Source: Ricordea florida (taxonomy: Eukaryota > Cnidaria > Anthozoa > Corallimorpharia > Ricordeidae). Taken from it: 64,000 nt of DNA. The stretch lies in the NCBI GenBank assembly GCA_949710005.1, contig OX453278.1:5156436-5220435 (forward strand), read 5' to 3'. Position numbers and translations under genes: made by a program. The notes under the pieces were generated by a model. That model ran no database searches, was not told the DNA's origin, and worked only from the letters and a program-made list of their open reading frames with translations. Below, one piece after another: positions 7,454-19,116 of this stretch (within the stretch, counting starts at the first letter, position 1; each line of letters starts with the position of its first letter).

Positions 7454-10089
7454 TTCAATCCATACTAATTAGGGTATTGTGCGACTTCTACTTCTCATTT
7501 GTCAGCCTTCCGAAGTTTGCCCAAAAAATCGTCCATTTTTGAGAATTTTCCTATGGTCCCCCTTTTGCTATTTTGCCAAAAATGGCCATTTTAGACACTA
7601 TTAAAAAACTTGCCATTTCTCTTTAAATACGTCTTTTGTCATGCGGCTTTTTGCATTGTAACAATCTATGATAGTTACGCTTTCAGTCCATACTAATTAG
7701 ATAATTGTGCGACTTGTACTTCTTATTTTTCAGCCATCCGAAATTTGCTAAAAAAATCGTCCATTTTTGAAAATTTTCCTATGGTCCTCCCTTTGCTATT
7801 TTGCCAAAAATGGCCATTTTAGACACTCTTGAAAAACTTGCCATTTCTCTTCTAATACGTCTTTTTTCATGCGGTTTTTTTCATTGTAACAATCTATGAT
7901 AGTTACGCTTTCAATCCATACTAATTAGGGTATTGTGCGGCTTGTGCTTCTCATTTTTCAGCCTTCCGAAATTTGCCCAAAAAATCGTCCATTTTTGAAA
8001 ATTTTCCTATGGACCCCTTTGCTATTTTGCCAAAAATGGTCATTTTAGACACTCTTGAAAAACTTGCCATTTCTCTTCTAATACGTCTTTTTTCATGCGG
8101 TTTTTTGCATTGTAACAATCTATGATAGTTACGCTTTCAATCCATACTAATTAGGGTATTGTGCGACTTGTGCTTCTCATTTTTCAGCCTTCCAAAATTT
8201 GCCCAAAAAATCGTCCATTTTTGAAAATTTTCCTATGGTCCCCCCTTTGCTATTTTGCCAAAAATGGCCATTTTATACACTAATAAAAAACTTTTGCGAC
8301 TATTAAAAAATTTGTGCGACTTGTACTTCTCATTTTTCAGCCTTCAGAAATTTGCCCAATTTTTCTTTTTTTCCTTTTGCTATTTTGCCAAAAATGGCCA
8401 TTTTAGACACTCTTGAAAAACTTGCCATTTCTCTTCTAATACGTCTTTTTTCATGCGGTGTTTTGCATTGTAACAATCTATGATAGTTACGCTTTCAATC
8501 CATACTAATTAGGGTATTGTGCGACTTGTACTTCTCATTTTTCAGCCTTCAGAAATTTGCCCAAAAATTCATCAATTTTTGAAATATTTCCTATGGATCC
8601 CCCTTTGCTATTTTGCCAAGAATGGCCATCTTAGACACTATTAAAAAACTTGCCTTTTCTCTTCTAATACATCTTTTTTCATGCGCTTTTTTGCATTGTA
8701 ACAATCTATGATAGTTACGCTTGCAATCCATACTAATTAGGGTATTGTGCGACTTGTACTTCTCATTTTTCAGCCATCCGAAATTTCCTAAAAAATTCGT
8801 CCATTTTTGAAAATTTTCCTATGGTCGCCCCTTTGCTATTTTGCCAAAAATGGCCATTTTAGACACTATTAAAAAACTTGCCATTTCTCTTCTAATACGT
8901 CTTTTTTCATGCGGTTTTTTGCATTGTAACAATCTATGATAGTTACGCTTTCAATCCATACTAATTAGGGTATTGTGCGAATTGTATTTCTCATTATTCA
9001 GCCTTCCGAAATTTGCCCAAAAAATCGTCCATTTTTGAAAATTTTCCTATGGTCCCCCCTTTTCTATTTTGCCAAAAATGGCAATTTTAGACACTCTTGA
9101 AAAACTTGCCATTTCTCTTCTAATACGTCTCTTTTCATGCGGTTTTTTGCATTGTAACAATCTATGATAGTTACGCTTTCAGTCCATAATAATTAGGGTA
9201 TTGTGCGACTTGTACTTCTTATTTTTTAGCCATCCGAAATTTGCAAAAAAAATCGTCCATTTTTGAAAATTTTCCTATGGTCCCCCCTTTGCTATTTTGC
9301 CAAAAATGGCCATTTTAGACACTCTTGAAAAACTTGCCATTTCTCTTCTAATACGTCTTTTTTCATGCGGTTTTTTGCATTGTAACAATCTATGATAGTT
9401 ACACTTTCAATCCATACTAATTAGGATATTGTGCGACTTGTACTTCTCATTTTTCAGCCTTCCGAAGTTTGCCCAAAAAATCGTCCATTTTTGAAAATTT
9501 TCCTATGGTCCCGCTTTTGCTATTTTGCCAAAAATGGCCATTTTAGACACTATTAAAAAACTTGCCATTTCTCTTCTAATACGTCTTTTTTCATGCGGTT
9601 TTTTGCATTGTAACAATCTATGATAGTTACGCTTTCAGTCCATACTAATTAGGGTATTGTGCGACTTGTACTTCGTATTTTTCAGCCATCCGAAGTTTGC
9701 TAAAAAAATCGTCCATTTTTGAAAATTTTCCTATGGTCCCCCCTTTGCTATTTTGCCAAATATGGTCATTTTAGACACTCTTGAAAAACTTGCCATCTCT
9801 CTTCTAATACGTCTTTTTTCATGCGGCTTTTTGCATTGTAACAATCTATGATAGTTACGCTTTTAATCCATACAAAGTAGAATATTGTGCGACTTGTACT
9901 TCTTTTTTTTCAGTCTTCCGAAATTTGCCTAAAAAATCGTCCATTTTTGAACATTTTCCTATGGTCATCCCTTTGCTATTTTGCCAAGAATGGCCAATTT
10001 AGACACTTTTGACAAAATTGCCATTTCTCTTCTAATACATCTTTTTTCATGCGCTTTTTTGCATTGTAACAATCTATGATAGTTACGCT
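7454..10089 (+). repeat. 2864-bp higher-order repeat, copy 2, lacking one monomer (2636 bp)
   Basis: This copy follows copy 1 in order up to the CCCGCTTTTGC monomer (~9510). It then skips the monomer equivalent to ~6670-6900 and resumes in the one with CCAAATATGGTC. The c marker therefore recurs at 2636 bp (7234 to 9870) instead of 2864. The difference is exactly one 228-bp unit. Confidence 0.8.
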
Positions 10090-13000
10090 TTCAATCCATA
10101 CTAATTAGGGTATTGTGCGACTTGTACTTCTCATTTTTCAGCCTTCCGAAAATTGCCAAAAAAATGGTCCATTTTTGAAAATTTTTCTATGGTCGCCCCT
10201 TTGCTATTTTGCCAAAAATGTCCACTTTAGACACTATTAAAAAACTTACCATTTCTCTTCTAATACGTCTTTTTTCATGCGCTTTTTTGCATTGTAACAA
10301 TCTATGATAGTTACACTTTCAATCCATACTAATTAGGATATTGTGCGACTTGTACTTCTCATTTTTCAGCCTTCCGAAATTTGCCCAAAAAATAATCAAT
10401 TTTCGAAAATTTTCCTATGGTCCCGCTTTTGCTATTTTGCCAAAAATGGCCATTTTAGACACTATTAAAAAACTTGCCATTTCTCTTCTAATACATCTTT
10501 TTTCATGCGCTTTTTTGCATTGTAACAATCTATGATAGTTACGCTTTCAATCCATACTAATTAGGGTATTGTGCGACTTGTACTTCTCATTTTTCAGCCA
10601 TCCGAAATTTGCTAAGAAATTCGTCCATTTTTGAAAATTTTCCTATGGTCGCCATTTTGCTATTTTGCCAAAAATTGCCATTTTAGACAATATTAAAAAA
10701 CTTGCCATGTCCCTTCTAATACGTCTTTTTTCATGCAGTTTTTTGCATTGTAACAATCTATGATAGTTACGCTTTCAATCCATACTAATTAGGGTATTGT
10801 GCGACTTCTACTTCTCATTTGTCAGCCTTCCGAAGTTTGCCCAAAAAATCGTCCATTTTTGAGAATTTTCCTATGGTCCCCCCTTTGCTATTTTGCCAAA
10901 AATGGCCATTTTAGACACTATTAAAAAACTTGCCATTTCTCTTTAAATACGTCTTTTGTCATGCGGCTTTTTGCATTGTAACAATCTATGATAGTTACGC
11001 TTTCAGTCCATACTAATTAGGGTATTGTGCGACTTGTACTTCTTATTTTTCAGCCATCCGAAGTTTGCTAAAAAAATCGTCCATTTTTGAAAATTTTCCT
11101 ACGGTCCCCCCTTTGCTATTTTGCCAAATATGGTCATTTTAGACACTCTTGAAAAACTTGCCATCTCTCTTCTAATACGTCTTTTTTCATGCGGCTTTTT
11201 GCATTGTAACAATCTATGATAGTTACGCTTTTAATCCATACAAAGTAGAATATTGTGCGACTTGTACTTCTTTTTTTTCAGTCTTCCGAAATTTGCCTAA
11301 AAAATCGTCCATTTTTGAACATTTTCCTATGGTCATCCCTTTGCTATTTTGCCAAGAATGGCCAATTTAGACACTTTTGACAAAATTGCCATTTCTCTTC
11401 TAATACATCTTTTTTCATGCGCTTTTTTGCATTGTAACAATCTATGATAGTTACGCTTTCAATCCATACTAATTAGGGTATTGTGCGACTTGTACTTCTC
11501 ATTTTTCAGCCTTCCGAAAATTGCCAAAAAAATGGTCCATTTTTGAAAATTTTTCTATGGTCGCCCCTTTGATATTTTGCCAAAAATGTCCACTTTAGAC
11601 ACTATTAAAAAACTTACCATTTCTCTTCTAATACGTCTTTTTTCATGCGCTTTTTTGCATTGTAACAATCTATGATAGTTACGCTTTCAATCCATACTAA
11701 TTAGGATATTGTGCGACTTGTACTTCTCATTTTTCAGCCTTCCGAAATTTGCCCAAAAAATAATCAATTTTTGAAAATTTTCCTATGGTCCCGCTTTTGC
11801 TATTTTGCCAAAAATGGCCATTTTAGACACTATTAAAAAACTTGCCATTTCTCTTCTAATACATCTTTTTTCATGCGCTTTTTTGCATTGTAACAATCTA
11901 TGATAGTTACGCTTTCAATCCATACTAATTAGGGTATTGTGCGACTTGTACTTCTCATTTTTCAGCCATCCGAAATTTGCTAAAAAATTCGTCCATTTTT
12001 GAAAATTTTCCTATGGTCGCCATTTTGCTATTTTGCCAAAAATTGCCATTTTAGACAATATTAAAAAACTTGCCATGTCCCTTCTAATACGTCTTTTTTC
12101 ATGCAGTTTTTTGCATTGTAACAATCTATGATAGTTACGCTTTCAATCCATACTAATTAGGGTATTGTGCGACTTCTACTTCTCATTTGTCAGCCTTCCG
12201 AAGTTTGCCCAAAAAATCGTCCATTTTTGAGAATTTTCCTATGGTCCCCCTTTTGCTATTTTGCCAAAAATGGCCATTTTAGACACTATTAAAAAACTTG
12301 CCATTTCTCTTTAAATACGTCTTTTGTCATGCGGCTTTTTGCATTGTAACAATCTATGATAGTTACGCTTTCAGTCCATACTAATTAGGGTATTGTGCGA
12401 CTTGTACTTCTTATTTTTCAGCCATCCGAAATTTGCCTAAAAAATCTCCATTTTTGAACATTTTCCTATGGTCATCCCTTTGCTATTTTGCCAAGAATGG
12501 CCAATTTAGACACTTTTGACAAAATTTCCATTTCTCTTCTAATACATCTTTTTTCATGCGCTTTTTTGCATTGTAACAATCTATGATAGTTACGCTTTCA
12601 ATCCATACTAATTAGGGTATTGTGCGACTTGTACTTCTCATTTTTCAGCCTTCCGAAAATTGCCAAAAAAATGGTCCATTTTTGAAAATTTTTCTATGGT
12701 CGCCCCTTTGCTATTTTGCCAAAAATGTCCACTTTAGACACTATTAAAAAACTTACCATTTCTCTTCTAATACGTCTTTTTTCATGCGCTTTTTTGCATT
12801 GTAACAATCTATGATAGTTACGCTTTCAATCCATACTAATTAGGGTATTGTGCGACTTCTACTTCTCATTTGTCAGCCTTCCGAAGTTTGCCCAAAAAAT
12901 CGTCCATTTTTGAGAATTTTCCTATGGTCCCCCTTTTGCTATTTTGCCAAAAATGGCCATTTTAGACACTATTAAAAAACTTGCCATTTCTCTTTAAATA

Positions 13001-15600
13001 CGTCTTTTGTCATGCGGCTTTTTGCATTGTATCAATCTATGATAGTTACGCTTTTAATCCATACAAAGTAGAATATTGTGCGACTTGTACTTCTTTTTTT
13101 TCAGTCTTCCGAAATTTGCCTAAAAAATCGTCCATTTTTGAACATTTTCCTATGGTCATCCCTTTGCTATTTTGCCAAGAATGGCCAATTTAGACACTTT
13201 TGACAAAATTGCCATTTCTCTTCTAATACATCTTTTTTCATGCGCTTTTTTGCATTGTAACAATCTATGATAGTTACGCTTTCAATCCATACTAATTAGG
13301 GTATTGTGCGACTTGTACTTCTCATTTTTCAGCCTTCCGAAAATTGCCAAAAAAATGGTCCATTTTTGAAAATTTTTCTATGGTCGCCCCTTTGCTATTT
13401 TGCCAAAAATGTCCACTTTAGACACTATTAAAAAACTTACCATTTCTCTTCTAATACGTCTTTTTTCATGCGCTTTTTTGCATTGTAACAATCTATGATA
13501 GTTACGCTTTCAATCCATACTAATTAGGATATTGTGCGACTTGTACTTCTCATTTTTCAGCCTTCCGAAATTTGCCCAAAAAATAATCAATTTTTGAAAA
13601 TTTTCCTATGGTCCCGCTTTTGCTATTTTGCCAAAAATGGCCATTTTAGACACTATTAAAAAACTTGCCATTTCTCTTCTAATACATCTTTTTTCATGCG
13701 CTTTTTTGCATTGTAACAATCTATGATAGTTACGCTTTCAATCCATACTAATTAGGGTATTGTGCGACTTGTACTTCTCATTTTTCAGCCATCCGAAATT
13801 TGCTAAAAAATTCGTCCATTTTTGAAAATTTTCCTATGGTCGCCATTTTGCTATTTTGCCAAAAATGGCCATTTTAGACACTATTAAAAAACTTGCCATT
13901 TCTCTTCTAATACGTCTTTTTTCATGCGGTTTTTTGCATTGTAACAATCTATGATAGTTACGCTTTCAATCCATACTAATTAGGGTATTGTGCGACTTGT
14001 ACTTCTCATTTTTCAGCCCTGCGAAATTTGCCAAAAAAATCGTCCATTTTTGAAAATTTTCCTATGGTCCCCCCTTTGCTATTTTGCCAAAAATTGCCAT
14101 TTTAGACAATATTAAAAAACTTGCCATGTCCCTTCTAATACGTCTTTTTTCATGCAGTTTTTTGCATTGTAACAATCTATGATAGTTACGCTTTCAATCC
14201 ATACTAATTAGGGTATTGTGCGACTTCTACTTCTCATTTGTCAGCCTTCCGAAGTTTGCCCAAAAAATCGTCCATTTTTGAGAATTTTCCTATGGTACCC
14301 CTTTTGCTATTTTGCCAAAAATGGCCATTTTAGACACTATTAAAAAACTTGCCATTTCTCTTTAAATACGTCTTTTGTCATGCGGCTTTTTGCATTGTAA
14401 CAATCTATGATAGTTACGCTTTCAGTCCATACTAATTAGGGTATTGTGCGACTTGTACTTCTTATTTTTCAGCCATCCGAAATTTGCCTAAAAAATCGTC
14501 CATTTTTGAACATTTTCCTATGGTCATCCCTTTGCTATTTTGCCAAGAATGGCCAATTTAGACACTTTTGACAAAATTGCCATTTCTCTTCTAATACATC
14601 TTTTTTCATGCGCTTTTTTGCATTGTAACAATCTATGATAGTTACGCTTTCAATCCATACTAATTAGGGTATTGTGCGACTTGTACTTCTCATTTTTCAG
14701 CCTTCCGAAAATTGCCAAAAAAATGGTCCATTTTTGAAAATTTTTCTATGGTCGCCCCTTTGCTATTTTGCCAAAAATGTCCACTTTAGACACTATTAAA
14801 AAACTTACCATTTCTCTTCTAATACGTCTTTTTTCATGCGCTTTTTTGCATTGTAACAATCTATGATAGTTACGCTTTCAATCCATACTAATTAGGGTAT
14901 TGTGCGACTTCTACTTCTCATTTGTCAGCCTTCCGAAGTTTGCCCAAAAAATCGTCCATTTTTGAGAATTTTCCTATGGTCCCCCTTTTGCTATTTTGCC
15001 AAAAATGGCCATTTTAGACACTATTAAAAAACTTGCCATTTCTCTTTAAATACGTCTTTTGTCATGCGGCTTTTTGCATTGTAACAATCTATGATAGTTA
15101 CGCTTTTAATCCATACAAAGTAGAATATTGTGCGACTTGTACTTCTTTTTTTTCAGTCTTCCGAAATTTGCCTAAAAAATCGTCCATTTTTGAACATTTT
15201 CCTATGGTCATCCCTTTGCTATTTTGCCAAGAATGGCCAATTTAGACACTTTTGACAAAATTGCCATTTCTCTTCTAATACATCTTTTTTCATGCGCTTT
15301 TTTGCATTGTAACAATCTATGATAGTTACGCTTTCAATCCATACTAATTAGGGTATTGTGCGACTTGTACTTCTCATTTTTCAGCCATCCGAAATTTCCT
15401 AAAAAATTCGTCCATTTTTGAAAATTTTCCTATGGTCGCCATTTTGCTATTTTGCCAAAAATGGCCATTTTAGACACTATTAAAAAACTTGCCATTTCTC
15501 TTCTAATACGTCTTTTTTCATGCGGTTTTTTGCATTGTAACAATCTATGATAGTTACGCTTTCAATCCATACTAATTAGGGTATTGTGCGACTTGTACTT
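9862..15600 (+). repeat. Subarray built from an ordered set of variant monomers (6- to 9-mers)
   Basis: The c marker (TTTTAATCC then ATACAAAGTAG) recurs at 9870, 11238, 13061, 15113 and 18529, at steps of 1368, 1823, 2052 and 3416 bp: about 6, 8, 9 and 15 monomers. Each is followed in fixed order by a b monomer (AAGAATGGCCAATTTAGAC, TTTTGACAAAATTG). In most units the a monomer (ATGTCCACTTTAGAC) and later the T monomer (GACAATATT, CATGTCCC, GCAGTT) follow. Units differ by gain or loss of whole monomers. The c type is not seen after 18.6 kb. Confidence 0.75.
12725..12950 (+). repeat. Chimeric monomer: a-type 5' half, T-type 3' half
   Basis: The 5' half has ATGTCCACTTTAGAC, CTTACC and GCGCTTTTTT, all typical of the a type. 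The 3' half has CTTCTACTTC, TTTGTCAGCC, GAAGTTTGCC and GAGAATTTTCC, all typical of the T type. The switch falls between about 12790 and 12858. The same chimera occurs at 14777 and 18193, each followed by a second hybrid (TCTTTAAATACG joined to the c marker). A b/T chimera starts at 7354. Confidence 0.8.
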
Positions 15601-15700
15601 CTCATTTTTCAGCCCTGCGAAATTTGCCAAAAAAATCGTCCATTTTTGAAAATTTTCCTATGGTCCCCCCTTTGCTATTTTGCCAAAAATTGCCATTTTA

Positions 15701-17520
15701 GACAATATTAAAAAACTTGCCATGTCCCTTCTAATACGTCTTTTTTCATGCAGTTTTTTGCATTGTAACAATCTATGATAGTTACGCTTTCAATCCATAC
15801 TAATTAGGGTATTGTGCGACTTCTACTTCTCATTTGTCAGCCTTCCGAAGTTTGCCCAAAAAATCGTCCATTTTTGAGAATTTTCCTATGGTCCCTCTTT
15901 TGCTATTTTGCCAAAAATGGCCATTTTAGACACTATTAAAAAACTTGCCATTTCTCTTTAAATACGTCTTTTGTCATGCGGCTTTTTGCATTGTAACAAT
16001 CTATGATAGTTACGCTTTCAGTCCATACTAATTAGGGTATTGTGCGACTTGTACTTCTTATTTTTCAGCCATCCGAAATTTGCTAAAAAAATCGTCCATT
16101 TTTGAAAATTTTCCTATGGTCCTCCCTTTGCTATTTTGCCAAAAATGGCCATTTTAGACACTCTTGAAAAACTTGCCATTTCTCTTCTAATACGTCTTTT
16201 TTCATGCGGTTTTTTTCATTGTAACAATCTATGATAGTTACGCTTTCAATCCATACTAATTAGGGTATTGTGCGGCTTGTGCTTCTCATTTTTCAGCCTT
16301 CCGAAATTTGCCCAAAAAATCTTCCATTTTTGAAAATTTTCCTATGGACCCCTTTGCTATTTTGCCAAAAATGGTCATTTTAAACACTCTTGAAAAACTT
16401 GCCATTTCTCTTCTAATACGTCTTTTTTCATGCGGTTTTTTGCATTGTAACAATCTATGATAGTTACGCTTTCAATCCATACTAATTAGGGTATTGTGCG
16501 ACTTGTACTTCTCATTTTTCAGCCCTGCGAAATTTGCCAAAAAAATCGTCCATTTTTGAAGATTTTCCTATGGTCCCCCCTTTGCTATTTTGCCAAAAAT
16601 TGCCATTTTAGACAATATTAAAAAACTTGCCATGTCCCTTCTAATACGTCTTTTTTCATGCAGTTTTTTGCATTGTAACAATCTATGATAGTTACGCTTT
16701 CAATCCATACTAATTAGGGTATTGTGCGACTTCTACTTCTCATTTGTCAGCCTTCCGAAGTTTGCCCAAAAAATCGTCCATTTTTGAGAATTTTCCTATG
16801 GTCCCCCTTTTGCTATTTTGCCAAAAATGGCCATTTTAGACACTATTAAAAAACTTGCCATTTCTCTTTAAATACGTCTTTTGTCATGCGGCTTTTTGCA
16901 TTGTAACAATCTATGATAGTTACGCTTTCAGTCCATACTAATTAGGGTATTGTGCGACTTGTACTTCTTATTTTTCAGCCATCCAAAATTTGCTAAAAAA
17001 ATCGTCCATTTTTGAAAATTTTCCTATGGTCCTCCCTTTGCTATTTTGCCAAAAATGGCCATTTTAGACACTCTTGAAAAACTTGCCATTTCTCTTCTAA
17101 TACGTCTTTTTTCATGCGGTTTTTTTCATTGTAACAATCTATGATAGTTACGCTTTCAATCCATACTAATTAGGGTATTGTGCGGCTTGTGCTTCTCATT
17201 TTTCAGCCTTCCGAAATTTGCCCAAAAAATCTTCCATTTTTGAAAATTTTCCTATGGACCCCTTTGCTATTTTGCCAAAAATGGTCATTTTAGACACTCT
17301 TGAAAAACTTGCCATTTCTCTTCTAATACGTCTTTTTTCATGCGGTTTTTTGCATTGTAACAATCTATGATAGTTACGCTTTCAATCCATACTAATTAGG
17401 GTATTGTGCGACTTGTACTTCTCATTTTTCAGCCCTGCGAAATTTGCCAAAAAAATCGTCCATTTTTGAAAATTTTCCTATGGTCCCCCCTTTGCTATTT
17501 TGCCAAAAATTGCCATTTTA
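15701..17520 (+). repeat. 910-bp tetramer higher-order repeat, first pair
   Basis: The T-monomer marker GACAATATT occurs at 15701, 16611 and 17521, exactly 910 bp apart (three 228-bp units and one 226-bp unit). Inside each tetramer the order T, TCTTTAAATACG, TCATTGTAAC and GGACCCCTTTGC is the same. Confidence 0.85.
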
Positions 17521-19116
17521 GACAATATTAAAAAACTTGCCATGTCCCTTCTAATACGTCTTTTTTCATGCAGTTTTTTGCATTGTAACAATCTATGATA
17601 GTTACGCTTTCAATCCATACTAATTAGGGTATTGTGCGACTTCTACTTCTCATTTGTCAGCCTTCCGAAGTTTGCCCAAAAAATCGTCCATTTTTGAGAA
17701 TTTTCCTATGGTCCCCCTTTTGCTATTTTGCCAAAAATGGCCATTTTAGACACTATTAAAAAACTTGCCATTTCTCTTTAAATACGTCTTTTGTCATGCG
17801 GCTTTTTGCATTGTAACAATCTATGATAGTTACGCTTTCAGTCCATACTAATTAGGGTATTGTGCGACTTGTACTTCTTATTTTTCAGCCATCCGAAATT
17901 TGCCTAAAAAATCGTCCATTTTTGAACATTTTCCTATGGTCATCCCTTTGCTATTTTGCCAAGAATGGCCAATTTAGACACTTTTGACAAAATTGCCATT
18001 TCTCTTCTAATACATCTTTTTTCATGCGCTTTTTTGCATTGTAACAATCTATGATAGTTACGCTTTCAATCCATACTAATTAGGGTATTGTGCGACTTGT
18101 ACTTCTCATTTTTCAGCCTTCCGAAAATTGCCAAAAAAATGGTCCATTTTTGAAAATTTTTCTATGGTCGCCCCTTTGCTATTTTGCCAAAAATGTCCAC
18201 TTTAGACACTATTAAAAAACTTACCATTTCTCTTCTAATACGTCTTTTTTCATGCGCTTTTTTACATTGTAACAATCTATGATAGTTACGCTTTCAATCC
18301 ATACTAATTAGGGTATTGTGCGACTTCTACTTCTCATTTGTCAGCCTTCCGAAGTTTGCCCAAAAAATCGTCCATTTTTGAGAATTTTCCTATGGTCCCC
18401 CTTTTGCTATTTTGCCAAAAATGGCCATTTTAGACACTATTAAAAAACTTGCCATTTCTCTTTAAATACGTCTTTTGTCATGCGGCTTTTTGCATTGTAA
18501 CAATCTATGATAGTTACGCTTTTAATCCATACAAAGTAGAATATTGTGCGACTTGTACTTCTTTTTTTTCAGTCTTCCGAAATTTGCCTAAAAAATCGTC
18601 CATTTTTGAACATTTTCCTATGGTCATCCCTTTGCTATTTTGCCAAGAATGGCCAATTTAGACACTTTTGACAAAATTGCCATTTCTCTTCTAATACATC
18701 TTTTTTCATGCGCTTTTTTGCATTGTAACAATCTATGATAGTTACGCTTTCAATCCATACTAATTAGGGTATTGTGCGACTTGTACTTCTCATTTTTCAG
18801 CCATCCGAAATTTGCTAAAAAATTCGTCCATTTTTGAAAATTTTCCTATGGTCGCCATTTTGCTATTTTGCCAAAAATGGCCATTTTAGACACTATTAAA
18901 AAACTTGCCATTTCTCTTCTAATACGTCTTTTTTCATGCGGTTTTTTGCATTGTAACAATCTATGATAGTTACGCTTTCAATCCATACTAATTAGGGTAT
19001 TGTGCGACTTGTACTTCTCATTTTTCAGCCCTGCGAAATTTGCCAAAAAAATCGTCCATTTTTGAAGATTTTTCTATGGTCCCCCCTTTGCTATTTTGCC
19101 AAAAATTGCCATTTTA

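Noticed and set aside
10341-10535. 64-codon frame in the satellite
   Set aside because: Starts at TTG and spans one monomer; same explanation as the other satellite frames. The GTG-initiated frame at 45159-45350 is rejected for the same reason.
12981-18661. Three near-identical 70-codon frames at 12981, 15033 and 18449
   Set aside because: They start at TTG, lie wholly inside satellite monomers, and recur because the repeat recurs. Stops occur in every frame of each monomer.
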